Below are positions 26,103 through 34,561 of a DNA stretch of 64,000 nt, piece after piece. Source of the stretch: Solirubrobacter soli DSM 22325 (lineage in GTDB: Bacteria > Actinomycetota > Thermoleophilia > Solirubrobacterales > Solirubrobacteraceae). The translations under genes were made by a program, and so were the position numbers. Under the pieces are notes generated by a model. That model made no database searches and was not told where the DNA came from. It saw nothing but the letters and a program-made list of their open reading frames with translations. Positions within the stretch are counted from its first letter, which is position 1. Every line of letters starts with the position of its first letter. The stretch lies in the NCBI RefSeq assembly GCF_000423665.1, contig NZ_AUIK01000001.1, forward strand, positions 248,001-312,000, written 5' to 3'.

Positions 26103-28310
26103 TTGCCCGTAACCCTCAAAGAGCGGCTGGCCGGCAAGACGCTGTTGCTCACCGGTGCCTCGGGCTTCGTGGGCAAGGCGTTGCTGGCCCAGGTCGTACG
26201 CGAGCTTGGAGACACACAGGTCACCGTGCTCCTGCGCGGCGACGCCCACGACCGCCTCCAGAACCAGGTGCTGACGAGCGCGCCCTTCGACGGCCTCGAC
26301 GGCAGCGCCGTCCAGGCCGTCTCAGGCGACCTCGGCGACGACGGCCTCAAGCTCGATCAGCCCTACGACATAGTCATCCACTGCGCCGCGAGCGTCTCGT
26401 TCGAGCAGGCGCTCGACGAGGCGCTCGAGCTCAACGGCAAGGGTCCGGCGCGCCTGCTCGCAGCCGTCCGCGCCGCCGGCGGCGACCCGTACTTCATCCA
26501 CGTCTCGACCGCGTACGCGGCCGGCCAGCGGACCGGGCTCGTGCTCGAGCGCCCGTCCGGCACCGCGCCGAGCGAGCCGTGGCTGGACCTCGACGCCGAG
26601 CTCGCCGCGGGGCGCAAGTGGCGCGCCGACATCGAGGCCGAGTCGCGTCTTCCCGAGCACCAGCACCGCTTCGTCAAGGAGGCCCAACGCGCGGTCGGCC
26701 CCGCCGGCGGCCCGGCGATGGGCACGCGCGCGGAGATCCTCCGCTACGAGTGGGTGCGCGAGCAGCTGACCGAGCGTGGCCGCGAACGCGCCCGCGCGCT
26801 CGGCTGGAGCGACACGTACGGGCTCTCGAAGGCGATGGGCGAGCGCGCGCTGATCGCCGCCGGCCCGAAGGACCTGAGCATCGTCCGGCCGGCAATCGTC
26901 GAGTCCGCCCTGCACACGCCGTACCCGGGGTGGATGGAATCGTTGAAGGTCGCGGACCCGATCATCCTCGGCTATGGCGCCGGGATCATCCCCGGCCGCT
27001 TCGCCGCCAACAGCTCGATCCGCATTGACATCATCCCCGTCGACTTCGTCGCCAACGCGTGTCTGGTCGCGGCCGCGTACCCGCCCGAGAAGGGGCACGT
27101 GCGGACGCTGAACGTCTCGACCGGGATGCGCAAGCCGTTCACCATCGGCGAGCTGGCGGAGCTCTCCAAGGGCTACTTCCGCAACTACCCGCTGCCCGAC
27201 GAGGACGGTCTGCCGGTCGAAGTGCCCGAGTGGCGGTTCCCCTCGCCCACAGAGGTCTTCGGCGCGCTCGACCGCGCCGACCGCGTGCTCAAGAAGGGGC
27301 GCGATCTCGTCGACCGGCTGCCGATCCCGCGCTCCGACGACGTCGAGCTGCGCCTGCACAAGGATCAGCGCAAGGTCGACCGCCTCCGCCGCCTGAACGA
27401 GATCTACTGGCCGTACGGCGCGCTCGACTGCGTCTTCGACGACCGCAACGCGCGCGAGCTGCTCGCGCAGCTGCATCCGGACGACGTCGAGCGCTTCGGG
27501 TTCGACGTCGACGAGATCGACTGGGATCACTATCTCGGCGAGGTCCACCTGCCCGCGCTGCGCGCGATCGCCGTTCCGCCTGCGCCCGGTCCGAAGAAGA
27601 TCCGCAGCGCGAGCCGCCGCCCCGCGCCCGAGGGCCCGCCCGCGCTGGCGGTCTTCGACGTCGAAGGCGTGATCCTGGACAGCACCGTCGCGCACTTCTA
27701 CGCGTGGCTGCGCACCCGCGACATGCCGGAGCTGGACAAGCTCGTGTGGACGGCCGGCATCGCCGCGCGGGTCCCCGGCTGGATCATGGAGGACCGGCGC
27801 AGCCGCACCGCGTTCAACCGCAACTTCTACCGCCTCTACAAGGACCTCCCGAGCCGCGAGCTCAAGATCCAGGCCAAGGAGGCGTTGCCGGACTTCATCC
27901 AGCCGCGCATCCAGAGCGAGGCGGTCCGGCGGATCCGCGAGCACAAGCGCCGCGGTGACAAGGTGATCCTGCTCACCGGCGCGCTGGACTTCCTCGTCGA
28001 GCCCTTGAAGCACCTCGGCGACGAGCTCGTCGCGGCGCGGCTCGTCGAGCGGGTGGGACGCTTCACCGGCGAGCTCGCCGAGCCGCCGCTGACCGCCGAC
28101 GGCCGCGCCAGCATGACCGCGCGCCTGGCGGCCGACCACGGCGTCGATCTCGCCCACTGCCACGCCTACGGCGACTCGCTGGCCGACCTGCCGATGCTCG
28201 AACTGGTCGGCAACCCGCACCCGATCAACCCGGACTTCCGGCTCTCCCGCGAGGCGCGCCGCCGGCGCTGGCCGATCGAGGAATGGACGACCGAGAAGGC
28301 GGCGGTGTAG
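26103..28310 (+). CDS. Fusion: acyl-CoA reductase-like SDR + HAD-IB phosphatase-like domain
   Basis: A 735-residue two-domain protein. Residues 1-400 are an extended SDR of the male-sterility/fatty acyl-CoA reductase type (TGASGFVG at 17-24, active-site Y239-x3-K243 in TYGLSKAMGE). After a linker rich in Arg/Pro, residues about 513-735 are an HAD-IB hydrolase (FDVEGVILDST, LLTGALDF, GDSLADLPML). The HAD nucleophile D519 is present, but the second acid is Glu (D-x-E) instead of Asp, so phosphatase activity may be changed. Similar HAD-IB domains occur with acyltransferases in actinobacterial lipid synthesis, and an acyltransferase closes this operon. TTG start 26103. Confidence 0.85.
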   Translation: MPVTLKERLAGKTLLLTGASGFVGKALLAQVVRELGDTQVTVLLRGDAHDRLQNQVLTSAPFDGLDGSAVQAVSGDLGDDGLKLDQPYDIVIHCAASVSFEQALDEALELNGKGPARLLAAVRAAGGDPYFIHVSTAYAAGQRTGLVLERPSGTAPSEPWLDLDAELAAGRKWRADIEAESRLPEHQHRFVKEAQRAVGPAGGPAMGTRAEILRYEWVREQLTERGRERARALGWSDTYGLSKAMGERALIAAGPKDLSIVRPAIVESALHTPYPGWMESLKVADPIILGYGAGIIPGRFAANSSIRIDIIPVDFVANACLVAAAYPPEKGHVRTLNVSTGMRKPFTIGELAELSKGYFRNYPLPDEDGLPVEVPEWRFPSPTEVFGALDRADRVLKKGRDLVDRLPIPRSDDVELRLHKDQRKVDRLRRLNEIYWPYGALDCVFDDRNARELLAQLHPDDVERFGFDVDEIDWDHYLGEVHLPALRAIAVPPAPGPKKIRSASRRPAPEGPPALAVFDVEGVILDSTVAHFYAWLRTRDMPELDKLVWTAGIAARVPGWIMEDRRSRTAFNRNFYRLYKDLPSRELKIQAKEALPDFIQPRIQSEAVRRIREHKRRGDKVILLTGALDFLVEPLKHLGDELVAARLVERVGRFTGELAEPPLTADGRASMTARLAADHGVDLAHCHAYGDSLADLPMLELVGNPHPINPDFRLSREARRRRWPIEEWTTEKAAV

Positions 28311-28400
28311 TGGTCACGTCCGTGAGTACGGCGCATCGCCCGGCCAGATCACCGGTCGTCGCTGCCCGCGGCGGCCGCCGTCGGCATACCGGTAGTACGT

Positions 28401-28440
28401 GGGCGGCGGCCGCCGCCCGGCAGCGGCGGGCGGGGCCCGC
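28401..28440. repeat. GC-rich palindromes in the 163-base gap inside the operon
   Basis: GGGCGGCGGCCGCCGCCC at 28401-28418 is a perfect 18-base palindrome. It is followed by a second hairpin (GGCGGGC, loop GGG, GCCCGCC) at about 28425-28441, just before the GGAGG at 28460-28464 of the dehydrogenase gene. The rest of 28311-28459 holds no gene. These could form an mRNA-processing, attenuation or stability element. Confidence 0.5.
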
Positions 28441-28473
28441 CGGAATGCGTCGTACTCCCGGAGGTGGCCACTA

Positions 28474-29613
28474 GTGCAGGCATTGACGTACACGCCGACG
28501 CTCACGAAGTACGTGGCGACCCGCGCGGGTCTTCCCGGCGCGGGAGCGCTGGCGTTGGAGGACATCCGCTGGCCGAGGAGCCCTGGTCCCGGCTGGCTTC
28601 CGGTGCGGCCCACGCTCACCGGGATCTGCGGCTCCGACCTCGCGCTGCTCTCCGGCAAGGCGTCGCTGCATCTCGCCACGTTGACGTCCACCCCGTTCGT
28701 TCCCGGACACGAGATCGTGGGCGAGATCGGCGCGGGCCCGCGGCGCGGCGAGCGCGTGGTCGTCCAGCCCGCGCTCGGGTGCGCGGCGCGCGGGCTCCCG
28801 GCGTGCACGGAGTGCGCGCAGGGGCTCCCCGCGCTCTGCCGCAACACCACCGACGGCGTCGTCAGCGCGGGCCTGCAGACGGGCTTCTGCCGCGAGACCG
28901 GCGGTGGGTGGAGCGAGGGCCTCGTGGCGCACGAGTCCCAGCTGCACGCGGTGCCGGACGATCTGTCGGACGAGGACGCCGTGCTGGTCGAGCCGCTCGC
29001 GTGCGCGCTGCACGCCGCGCGGATCGCCGACATCCAGCCCGGCGAGCACGTCGCGATCATCGGCGCGGGCACGATCGGCCTGCTCACGCTCGCCGCGGTC
29101 CGCGACGCGGCGCCGTCCGCGACGCTGATCGCGGTCGCCAAGCACTCGGGCCAGCAGACCGCCGCGCGGCGCTTCGGCGCCGACGACGTCTGCGCCCCCG
29201 ACCGCATCTACATCGAGGGCGCGCGGATCACCAATTCGCGCAGGTTGGTCGGTCATCAGGGCCGCGAGATGTTGCTTGGCGGCTTCGACTGTGTATTGGA
29301 CTGTGTGGGGAGCGGAGCCAGCCTTGAACAGGCCACGACGATGACGCGTGCGCGCGGTCGCGTGATCCTCGTCGGCATGCCCGGCGAGCTGAAGGCCGAC
29401 CTGGCCGCGGCCTGGCTGCGCGAGCTGCAGATCCAGAGCGCGTACGGCTACGAGCACGACTTCCCGCGCGCGCTCGAGTTCGCCAAGGTGCTCAAGCCCG
29501 GCCGTCTGATCGACCGCGGCTGGCCGCTGCGGCTGCACAAGAAGGCCATCGACCACGCCCCGAAAGCCGCGCGAGCGGGCCACGCCAAGACCGTTTTCGA
29601 GATCGCCGCATGA
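28474..29613 (+). CDS. Zinc-dependent medium-chain alcohol dehydrogenase (MDR)
   Basis: A 379-residue NAD(P)-dependent dehydrogenase. The catalytic zinc site is visible (GICGSDL Cys, GHEIVGEIG His-Glu). The structural-zinc region has four cysteines (CAARGLPACTECAQGLPALC). The Rossmann motif is IIGAGTIGLLTL. GTG 28474 has a strong GGAGG nine bases upstream, a clear SD-type start among many leaderless genes here. The substrate is probably an alcohol or hydroxy compound used by the next enzyme. An ATGA overlap joins it to the LarA-like gene. Confidence 0.9.
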   Translation: MQALTYTPTLTKYVATRAGLPGAGALALEDIRWPRSPGPGWLPVRPTLTGICGSDLALLSGKASLHLATLTSTPFVPGHEIVGEIGAGPRRGERVVVQPALGCAARGLPACTECAQGLPALCRNTTDGVVSAGLQTGFCRETGGGWSEGLVAHESQLHAVPDDLSDEDAVLVEPLACALHAARIADIQPGEHVAIIGAGTIGLLTLAAVRDAAPSATLIAVAKHSGQQTAARRFGADDVCAPDRIYIEGARITNSRRLVGHQGREMLLGGFDCVLDCVGSGASLEQATTMTRARGRVILVGMPGELKADLAAAWLRELQIQSAYGYEHDFPRALEFAKVLKPGRLIDRGWPLRLHKKAIDHAPKAARAGHAKTVFEIAA

Positions 29614-31244
29614 GCATTGCCCCGACCCGGATGATCGAGCGCTCCAAGCGCCGTCACCCCGCCGCCGAGCGCGAGTCGTGCGTCGTGGAGGTTCACGAGC
29701 ACTCGCCGCCCACGCTGTTCCACTCCGGCGAGTCGTTCCGGCTCGAGCGCCTGCCGGTCGGCTCGCGGATCATCTATCCGCCGCCGCCTTTGAAGGGGTT
29801 GGTGGATGTCGACGCGGCGATCGCCGCCGCCCTCGATTCCCCGTTGGGGATGGACCCGCTGGACTCGCTGCTGAGCCCGGGCATGAAGCTGACGATCGCG
29901 TTCGACGACATCAGCCTCCCGCTCCCGCCGATGAAGACGCCGGACATCCGCGGGCGGGTGATCGAGCACGTGCTCGAGCGCGCCTACCGCGCCGGCGTCG
30001 AGGACATCCACCTGATCGCCGCGCTCGCGCTGCACCGGCGGATGACGCCCGACGAGCTCAAGCGCGCGGTGGGCTCGCGGATCTTCGACGAGTTCTATCC
30101 CGACCGCCTCTACAACCACGACGCCGAGGATCCCGACGCGATCGTCTCGCTGGGCGAGACCGGGCACGGCGAGGCCGTCGAGCTGTCCAAGCGGGCCGCC
30201 GACTCGGACCTGCTGATCTACGCGAACATCAACCTGGTCACGATGGACGGCGGGCACAAGTCCGTCGCGGTCGGCCTGGGCACGTACAACAGCGTCAAGG
30301 CGCACCACAACGTCCACACGATGCGCCACTCGAAGTCGTTCATGGACCCGTCGAAGTCCGAGCTGCACAACAGCGCGGGCCGCCAGGGCGACATCGTCGA
30401 GGCCGCCGTCCCGATCTTCCACATCGAGACGACGCTCAATAACGACATGTTCGACGGGCCGCTGGCGTTCCTCGCCAAGCCCGAGGCGCGCTGGACGCCG
30501 CGCGACCAGGCCACGTTCGCGGCTTTGAAGCGCACGACCGACCGCATGAACCCGAAGCTGCGGCGGGCCGCGTTCCATAAGTCGACGGCGCCGTACGCGG
30601 TGACCGGCGTGACCGCGGGCGCGGTCGCCCCGGTGCACGAGGTGACCTTGGAGCACTGCGCCGCCCAACAGGCCGTGGGCGTGCGGGGGCAGGCGGACAT
30701 CGTCACCGCCGGGCTGCCCTACGTCGGCCCGTACAACGTCAACTCGATCCTCAACCCGGTGCTCGTGATGTGCATGGGGCTCGGGTACTTCTTCAACCTC
30801 TACCACGGCGTGCCGTTGGTCCGCGAGGGCGGCGTGATGATCTTCACGCACCCGGTCTCGCGCGAGTTCCACCCCGTGCATCACCCCTCGTACGTCGACT
30901 TCTACGAGGAGGTGCTGGCGACCACGACGGACCCGATCGAGATCGAGCAGCGCTTCGAGAAGTCCTACGCCGAGGACGAGTGGTACCGCCACCTGTACCG
31001 GACGAGCTACGCCTACCACGGCGTGCACCCGTTCTACATGTGGTACTGGGGCGCGCACGCGCTGCAGCACCTCGGCGACGTGATCTTCGTCGGTGGCGAC
31101 CCCGAGGCGTGTCGGCGATTGGGCTTCCGCCGCGCGGACACGATGCGCGACGCGCTGGAGATGGCCGAGCAGGTCGTCGGGCGCGATCCGTCGCTGACGC
31201 ACTTCCACTGCCCGCCGCTCTTCTACGCCCAGGTCGAGGCATGA
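29610..31244 (+). CDS. LarA-like nickel-pincer racemase/epimerase family protein (DUF2088)
   Basis: A 544-residue homologue of lactate racemase LarA, the enzyme family that uses the NPN cofactor made by LarBCE. Family features: FDD at 98-100, H142 in ALHRRMT (counterpart of catalytic LarA H108), K217 in GGHKSVAVG (counterpart of the cofactor-linking Lys K184) and H232-H233 (nickel ligand region). The LarA H174 position appears to be Ile/Asn (ANINLVTM), and the protein is about 120 residues longer than LarA. The reaction may therefore differ from simple 2-hydroxyacid racemisation. It overlaps both neighbours by four bases. A lipid-linked substrate is an inference from context. Confidence 0.82.
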   Translation: MSIAPTRMIERSKRRHPAAERESCVVEVHEHSPPTLFHSGESFRLERLPVGSRIIYPPPPLKGLVDVDAAIAAALDSPLGMDPLDSLLSPGMKLTIAFDDISLPLPPMKTPDIRGRVIEHVLERAYRAGVEDIHLIAALALHRRMTPDELKRAVGSRIFDEFYPDRLYNHDAEDPDAIVSLGETGHGEAVELSKRAADSDLLIYANINLVTMDGGHKSVAVGLGTYNSVKAHHNVHTMRHSKSFMDPSKSELHNSAGRQGDIVEAAVPIFHIETTLNNDMFDGPLAFLAKPEARWTPRDQATFAALKRTTDRMNPKLRRAAFHKSTAPYAVTGVTAGAVAPVHEVTLEHCAAQQAVGVRGQADIVTAGLPYVGPYNVNSILNPVLVMCMGLGYFFNLYHGVPLVREGGVMIFTHPVSREFHPVHHPSYVDFYEEVLATTTDPIEIEQRFEKSYAEDEWYRHLYRTSYAYHGVHPFYMWYWGAHALQHLGDVIFVGGDPEACRRLGFRRADTMRDALEMAEQVVGRDPSLTHFHCPPLFYAQVEA

Positions 31245-31999
31245 AGTTCGCGTCCGGAGGACGCCGTCTGGAGAAGCTCGCGGGCGCGAACGTCTCTCGC
31301 CGCGAGCCGGCGCCGCGCAAGTGGCGCACGATCACCGCGGGCAAGGACCCGTGGTCGGAGCGCGGCGTCGAGGACCAGCCATGGCTGCGTGAGCCCAAGC
31401 CCGCGCTCGCCCGGGAGATCGCCCAGCAGACGCTGCTGTTCCCCGCGACGCGGCTCGTCGCCCAGCCGACCGTGATCGGCGCGGAGGACCTGATCCACGC
31501 GCCGCAGCCGGCGATCCTCGCGCCCAACCACGAGTCGGACATCGACACGCCGCTCGTGCTGCTGTCGTTGCCGCACGCCTGGCGCACCCGCACCGTCGTG
31601 GGCGCGGCGTCGGATCGCTTCTACCGCAAGCGCGGCTACGCGATCGCGAGCGCGTTCTGGATCAACACGTTCCCGTTCGACCGCGGCGGCGGGCAGCGCC
31701 GCGGACTGGCAGCGGCCGCCGCCCACCTGCGCGACGGCCGCAACGTCCTGCTCTTCCCCCAGGGCACGCGCGGCGCCGGCCCGGACGGCTACCGCCACGG
31801 CGTCGCCGAGCTCGCGCTGACCGCCGGCGCCCCGATCATCCCCGTGCACATCGAGGGCACCGCGCTCGTGATGCCCAAGGGCCGCGGCCTGAACCGCCGC
31901 GCCAAGACCAAGGTCACCTTCGCCCGCCCGCTCCACCCCCGCCCGGGCGAGACGCCCGCCGAGCTCACCGCCCGCCTCCACGATGCCATCGAGTCGTAG
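31241..31999 (+). CDS. 1-acyl-sn-glycerol-3-phosphate acyltransferase-like (PlsC family)
   Basis: A 252-residue acyltransferase. The catalytic H-x4-D is in PNHESDIDTP, and the glycerophosphate-binding block is LLFPQGTRGAG (FPEGT-like with Q for E). ATG 31241 overlaps the LarA-like stop (ATGA). The first 60 residues are a basic, poorly structured extension. No strong membrane helix is seen, so peripheral membrane attachment is likely. It is the last gene of the TetR-controlled operon and the best evidence that the pathway makes a lipid. Confidence 0.88.
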   Translation: MKFASGGRRLEKLAGANVSRREPAPRKWRTITAGKDPWSERGVEDQPWLREPKPALAREIAQQTLLFPATRLVAQPTVIGAEDLIHAPQPAILAPNHESDIDTPLVLLSLPHAWRTRTVVGAASDRFYRKRGYAIASAFWINTFPFDRGGGQRRGLAAAAAHLRDGRNVLLFPQGTRGAGPDGYRHGVAELALTAGAPIIPVHIEGTALVMPKGRGLNRRAKTKVTFARPLHPRPGETPAELTARLHDAIES

Positions 32000-32004
32000 G
32001 TGCC

Positions 32005-32085
32005 AGGGGTCTGACCCCTTTAGGTGACGGCCTCGCACCCGCACGCGAGTCCGGCCTGCGGACCTAAAGGGGCCTGACCCCTTTA
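32005..32085. repeat. Pair of inverted GGGG-CTGA-CCCC palindromes (REP/REPIN-like)
   Basis: The first unit, AGGGGTCTGACCCCT (32005-32019), and the second (32065-32085, arms TAAAGGGG and CCCCTTTA around CCTGA) face each other as inverted copies: GACCCCTTTAGGT at 32013-32025 matches ACCTAAAGGGGCC at 32062-32074. A third copy sits at 41216-41240. The pair lies between the PlsC stop and the LigD-like start, and its end supplies part of the -10 box. Confidence 0.6.
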
Positions 32086-32089
32086 TCTT
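32084..32089 (+). promoter_or_regulatory. -10 box of the LigD-like gene, partly inside a repeat
   Basis: TATCTT six bases before the GTG at 32096. Its first two bases are the final TA of the palindromic repeat, so the mobile-type repeat may have created or tuned this promoter. Confidence 0.4.
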
Positions 32090-32095
32090 GGCGTC

Positions 32096-33088
32096 GTGGC
32101 CGACGAAGAGACGATCCGCCTGGCCGGGCGCGAGGTGCGGATCACCAGCCCGGGGAAGGTCCTGTTCTCCGAGCGTGGGGAGACCAAGCTCGACGTCGTG
32201 CGCTACTACGCCGCGGTCGCCGAGCCGCTGATGCGCACGATGGGCGGGCGGCCAGTGCTGATGCAGCGCTTCCCGCAGGGCGCGAGCGGCAAGGGGTTCT
32301 TCCAGAAGCGGGTGCCCGACAACGTCCCCGAGTGGCTCGAGACGACCACCGTCGAGACCGTCAATGGGACGCCGTCACGAGCGCTCGTCGTCGCCGACGT
32401 CGCCCACGTCGCGTGGGCGGTGAACCTCGCATGCCTGGGCTTCCACGTCTGGCCGTACCTGGCCGACGACGCCGCGCACACCGACGAGCTGCGGCTCGAC
32501 CTCGACCCCACGCCGGGCACCGGCTTCAAGGACGCGGTCGTCGCCGCCCACGAGCTCAAGGCGCTGCTCGACGAGCTCGGCATCGTCGCGTTCCCCAAGA
32601 CCACGGGCAACCGCGGGCTGCACGTCTACGTGCGGCTCGAGCCCCGCTGGGACTCCTACGAGGTGCGCTCAGCGGCGGTGGCGGTCGCGCGGGAGCTCGA
32701 ACGCCGCCGCCCCGACATCCTCACCGCCGCGTGGTGGAAGGAGGAGCGCGGGAAGCGCATCTTCGTCGACTACAACCAGAACGCGCCGCACAAGACGGTC
32801 TTCGGCGCCTGGTCGGTCCGCGCGCGCAAGGGCGCTCAGGTGTCGACGCCGCTGAGCTGGGACGAGCTCGACGACGTCGACCCGGACGAGCTGACGCTGC
32901 CGGTCGTGGCCGGCCGCGACGACCCGTGGGCGACGATCAACGACGCCCCCCAGTCCCTCGAGCCGTTGCTGGAGATGAACGCGCGCGACCGCGCGAGCGG
33001 CCTGATGGACGCGCCGTGGCCGCCGGTCTACCCGAAGCAGCCGGACGAGCCCCCGCGCGTCGCCCCCAGCCGCGCCAAGAAGGACTAG
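32096..33088 (+). CDS. LigD-type primase-polymerase domain protein (stand-alone PolDom)
   Basis: A 330-residue archaeo-eukaryotic primase-superfamily polymerase of bacterial non-homologous end joining. The catalytic pair D135-x-D137 is in LRLDLDPTPGTGF, with the conserved TGNRGLHVYVRL and KRIFVDYNQN blocks. It lacks the ligase and phosphoesterase domains of full LigD, and no ku or ligase gene is nearby. Stand-alone PolDoms are common in actinobacteria and may fill gaps in base-excision or NHEJ repair. GTG 32096 follows a six-base-spaced TATCTT. Confidence 0.9.
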   Translation: MADEETIRLAGREVRITSPGKVLFSERGETKLDVVRYYAAVAEPLMRTMGGRPVLMQRFPQGASGKGFFQKRVPDNVPEWLETTTVETVNGTPSRALVVADVAHVAWAVNLACLGFHVWPYLADDAAHTDELRLDLDPTPGTGFKDAVVAAHELKALLDELGIVAFPKTTGNRGLHVYVRLEPRWDSYEVRSAAVAVARELERRRPDILTAAWWKEERGKRIFVDYNQNAPHKTVFGAWSVRARKGAQVSTPLSWDELDDVDPDELTLPVVAGRDDPWATINDAPQSLEPLLEMNARDRASGLMDAPWPPVYPKQPDEPPRVAPSRAKKD

Positions 33089-33633
33089 GCCGCAGGTCCG
33101 TAAGCGAGGTGCACGACGCCGTTGGCGTACGTCTGCGCGGCCCGCAGCGCGAGCTTGAGCTGCGGCCCGCCCTCGGGGATCAGCCGCACGCCTCCGCCGA
33201 GCGTGAGCGGGTAGACGAACAGGTTGAGCTCGTCGATCAGCCCGTCCGTCAGCAGCGCCTGCACGAGCGTCGCCGAGCCGCTCATGTAGATGTCGCCGTC
33301 GACGTCCTCTTTGAGCTTGGCGATCCGCGCCGGGTCGTACGGCCCGATGATCTCCGAGTTGCGCCACGTCGCCTCGGTCAGCGTGCTGGACACGACGTAC
33401 TTGATCGTGTCGTTGAAGAACGGCGCCCCGGGGTCGTCGTCAGCCGTCCGTGTCGACCACGCCGGCTCGAACATCTGGTACGTCTCGCGCCCCAGCAGGA
33501 TCGCCTTGCAGTTGCCGGTGATCGCCGCGAGCGTCTTCTCCATCTCGGGGTCGAACCCGTATTCGAACGTCCACGTCGGCGCGTCGATGACGCCGTCGAG
33601 CGTCATGAACTCGTGTACACGAATGCCTCCCAT
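33085..33633 (-). CDS. Dihydrofolate reductase-family protein (RibD C-terminal-like)
   Basis: A 182-residue NADPH-dependent reductase of the DHFR/RibD-C superfamily ([54 protein letters not shown]). Such stand-alone proteins are usually of unknown substrate and are unlikely to be the folate enzyme. ATG 33633 is preceded by TACGGT at eight bases. It diverges from the aldo/keto reductase by 25 bases and overlaps the LigD-like stop by four bases. Confidence 0.87.
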   Translation of the reverse strand: MGGIRVHEFMTLDGVIDAPTWTFEYGFDPEMEKTLAAITGNCKAILLGRETYQMFEPAWSTRTADDDPGAPFFNDTIKYVVSSTLTEATWRNSEIIGPYDPARIAKLKEDVDGDIYMSGSATLVQALLTDGLIDELNLFVYPLTLGGGVRLIPEGGPQLKLALRAAQTYANGVVHLAYGPAA

Positions 33634-33641
33634 AGGTCGGC

Positions 33642-33651
33642 ACCGTATCCT
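33642..33651. promoter_or_regulatory. Overlapping divergent -10 boxes
   Basis: TACGGT on the minus strand (33642-33647) and TATCCT on the plus strand (33646-33651) share two bases. They lie eight and seven bases from the ATG of the DHFR-family and aldo/keto reductase genes. The two promoters can hardly be used at the same moment. Confidence 0.45.
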
Positions 33652-33658
33652 GCCGGAC

Positions 33659-34498
33659 ATGATCGAGCGCGCCCCCTTCGGCGCGACCGGACACGAGTCC
33701 AGCCGCGTGATCTTCGGTGCCGCGGCGCTCGGCGACGTCTCCAAGGCGGACGCTGACCGCACGCTCGAGGTGATCCTCGAGCACGGCATCAACCACATCG
33801 ACGTCGCCGCAAGTTACGGAGACGCGGAGCTCAGGATCTCCACCTGGCTCAAGGAGCACGAGTTCTTCCTGGCCACCAAGACCGGCGAGCGGACGTACGC
33901 CGCGGCGCGCGAGCAGATCCGCCGCTCGCTCGACCGGCTCGGGGTCGACCACGTCGACTCGATCCAGTTGCACAACCTGGTCGACGTGATCGAGTGGGAC
34001 ATCGCGCTGAGCCCCGGAGGCGCGTTGGAGGCCTGCCTGGAGGCGCGTGACGAGGGCCTCGTGCGCTTCATCGGGGTCACCGGCCACGGCCTGAGCGTCC
34101 CGAAGATGCATCAGCGCAGCCTCGGGCGCTTCGACTTCGACACCGTGCTCTGCCCGTACAACTGGGCGCAGATGCAGGACCCGCGCTACGCCGAGACCTT
34201 CGACGGCCTGGCGGCAATGTGCGCCGAGCGCGACGTCGCCCTGCAGACGATCAAGAGCCTCGCCTACAAGCCATGGGAGGGCCGCGAGAAGACCGCCTCG
34301 ACCTGGTACGAGCCGCTCACCGACCAGGGCGACATCGACCTCGCGGTGAGCTGGGTCCTGGCGAACCCGCAGGTCTTCCTGCTCACGACGGGCGACGTCG
34401 ACATCCTGCCGAAGCTGCTCGACGCCGCCGAACGGGCCGGTGACCGGCCGGCCGACGAGCAGATGGCGGGCCTGCGGCTCTCGCCGCTGTTCACGTAG
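33659..34498 (+). CDS. Aldo/keto reductase family protein
   Basis: A 279-residue NADPH-dependent oxidoreductase. The catalytic set D48, Y53 and K74 is visible (HIDVAASYG and FLATKTGER), with QLHN at the usual catalytic His position and a [10 protein letters not shown] block. It is slightly short, as in the smaller bacterial AKRs. ATG 33659 with a TATCCT box seven bases upstream. The substrate is unknown. Confidence 0.9.
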   Translation: MIERAPFGATGHESSRVIFGAAALGDVSKADADRTLEVILEHGINHIDVAASYGDAELRISTWLKEHEFFLATKTGERTYAAAREQIRRSLDRLGVDHVDSIQLHNLVDVIEWDIALSPGGALEACLEARDEGLVRFIGVTGHGLSVPKMHQRSLGRFDFDTVLCPYNWAQMQDPRYAETFDGLAAMCAERDVALQTIKSLAYKPWEGREKTASTWYEPLTDQGDIDLAVSWVLANPQVFLLTTGDVDILPKLLDAAERAGDRPADEQMAGLRLSPLFT

Positions 34499-34561
34499 GA
34501 CGCGCAACCGGAATGCCCGGTATGCGGCGCTGGTCCGCAGGCGGACGTCGGCCGGGCTCGT

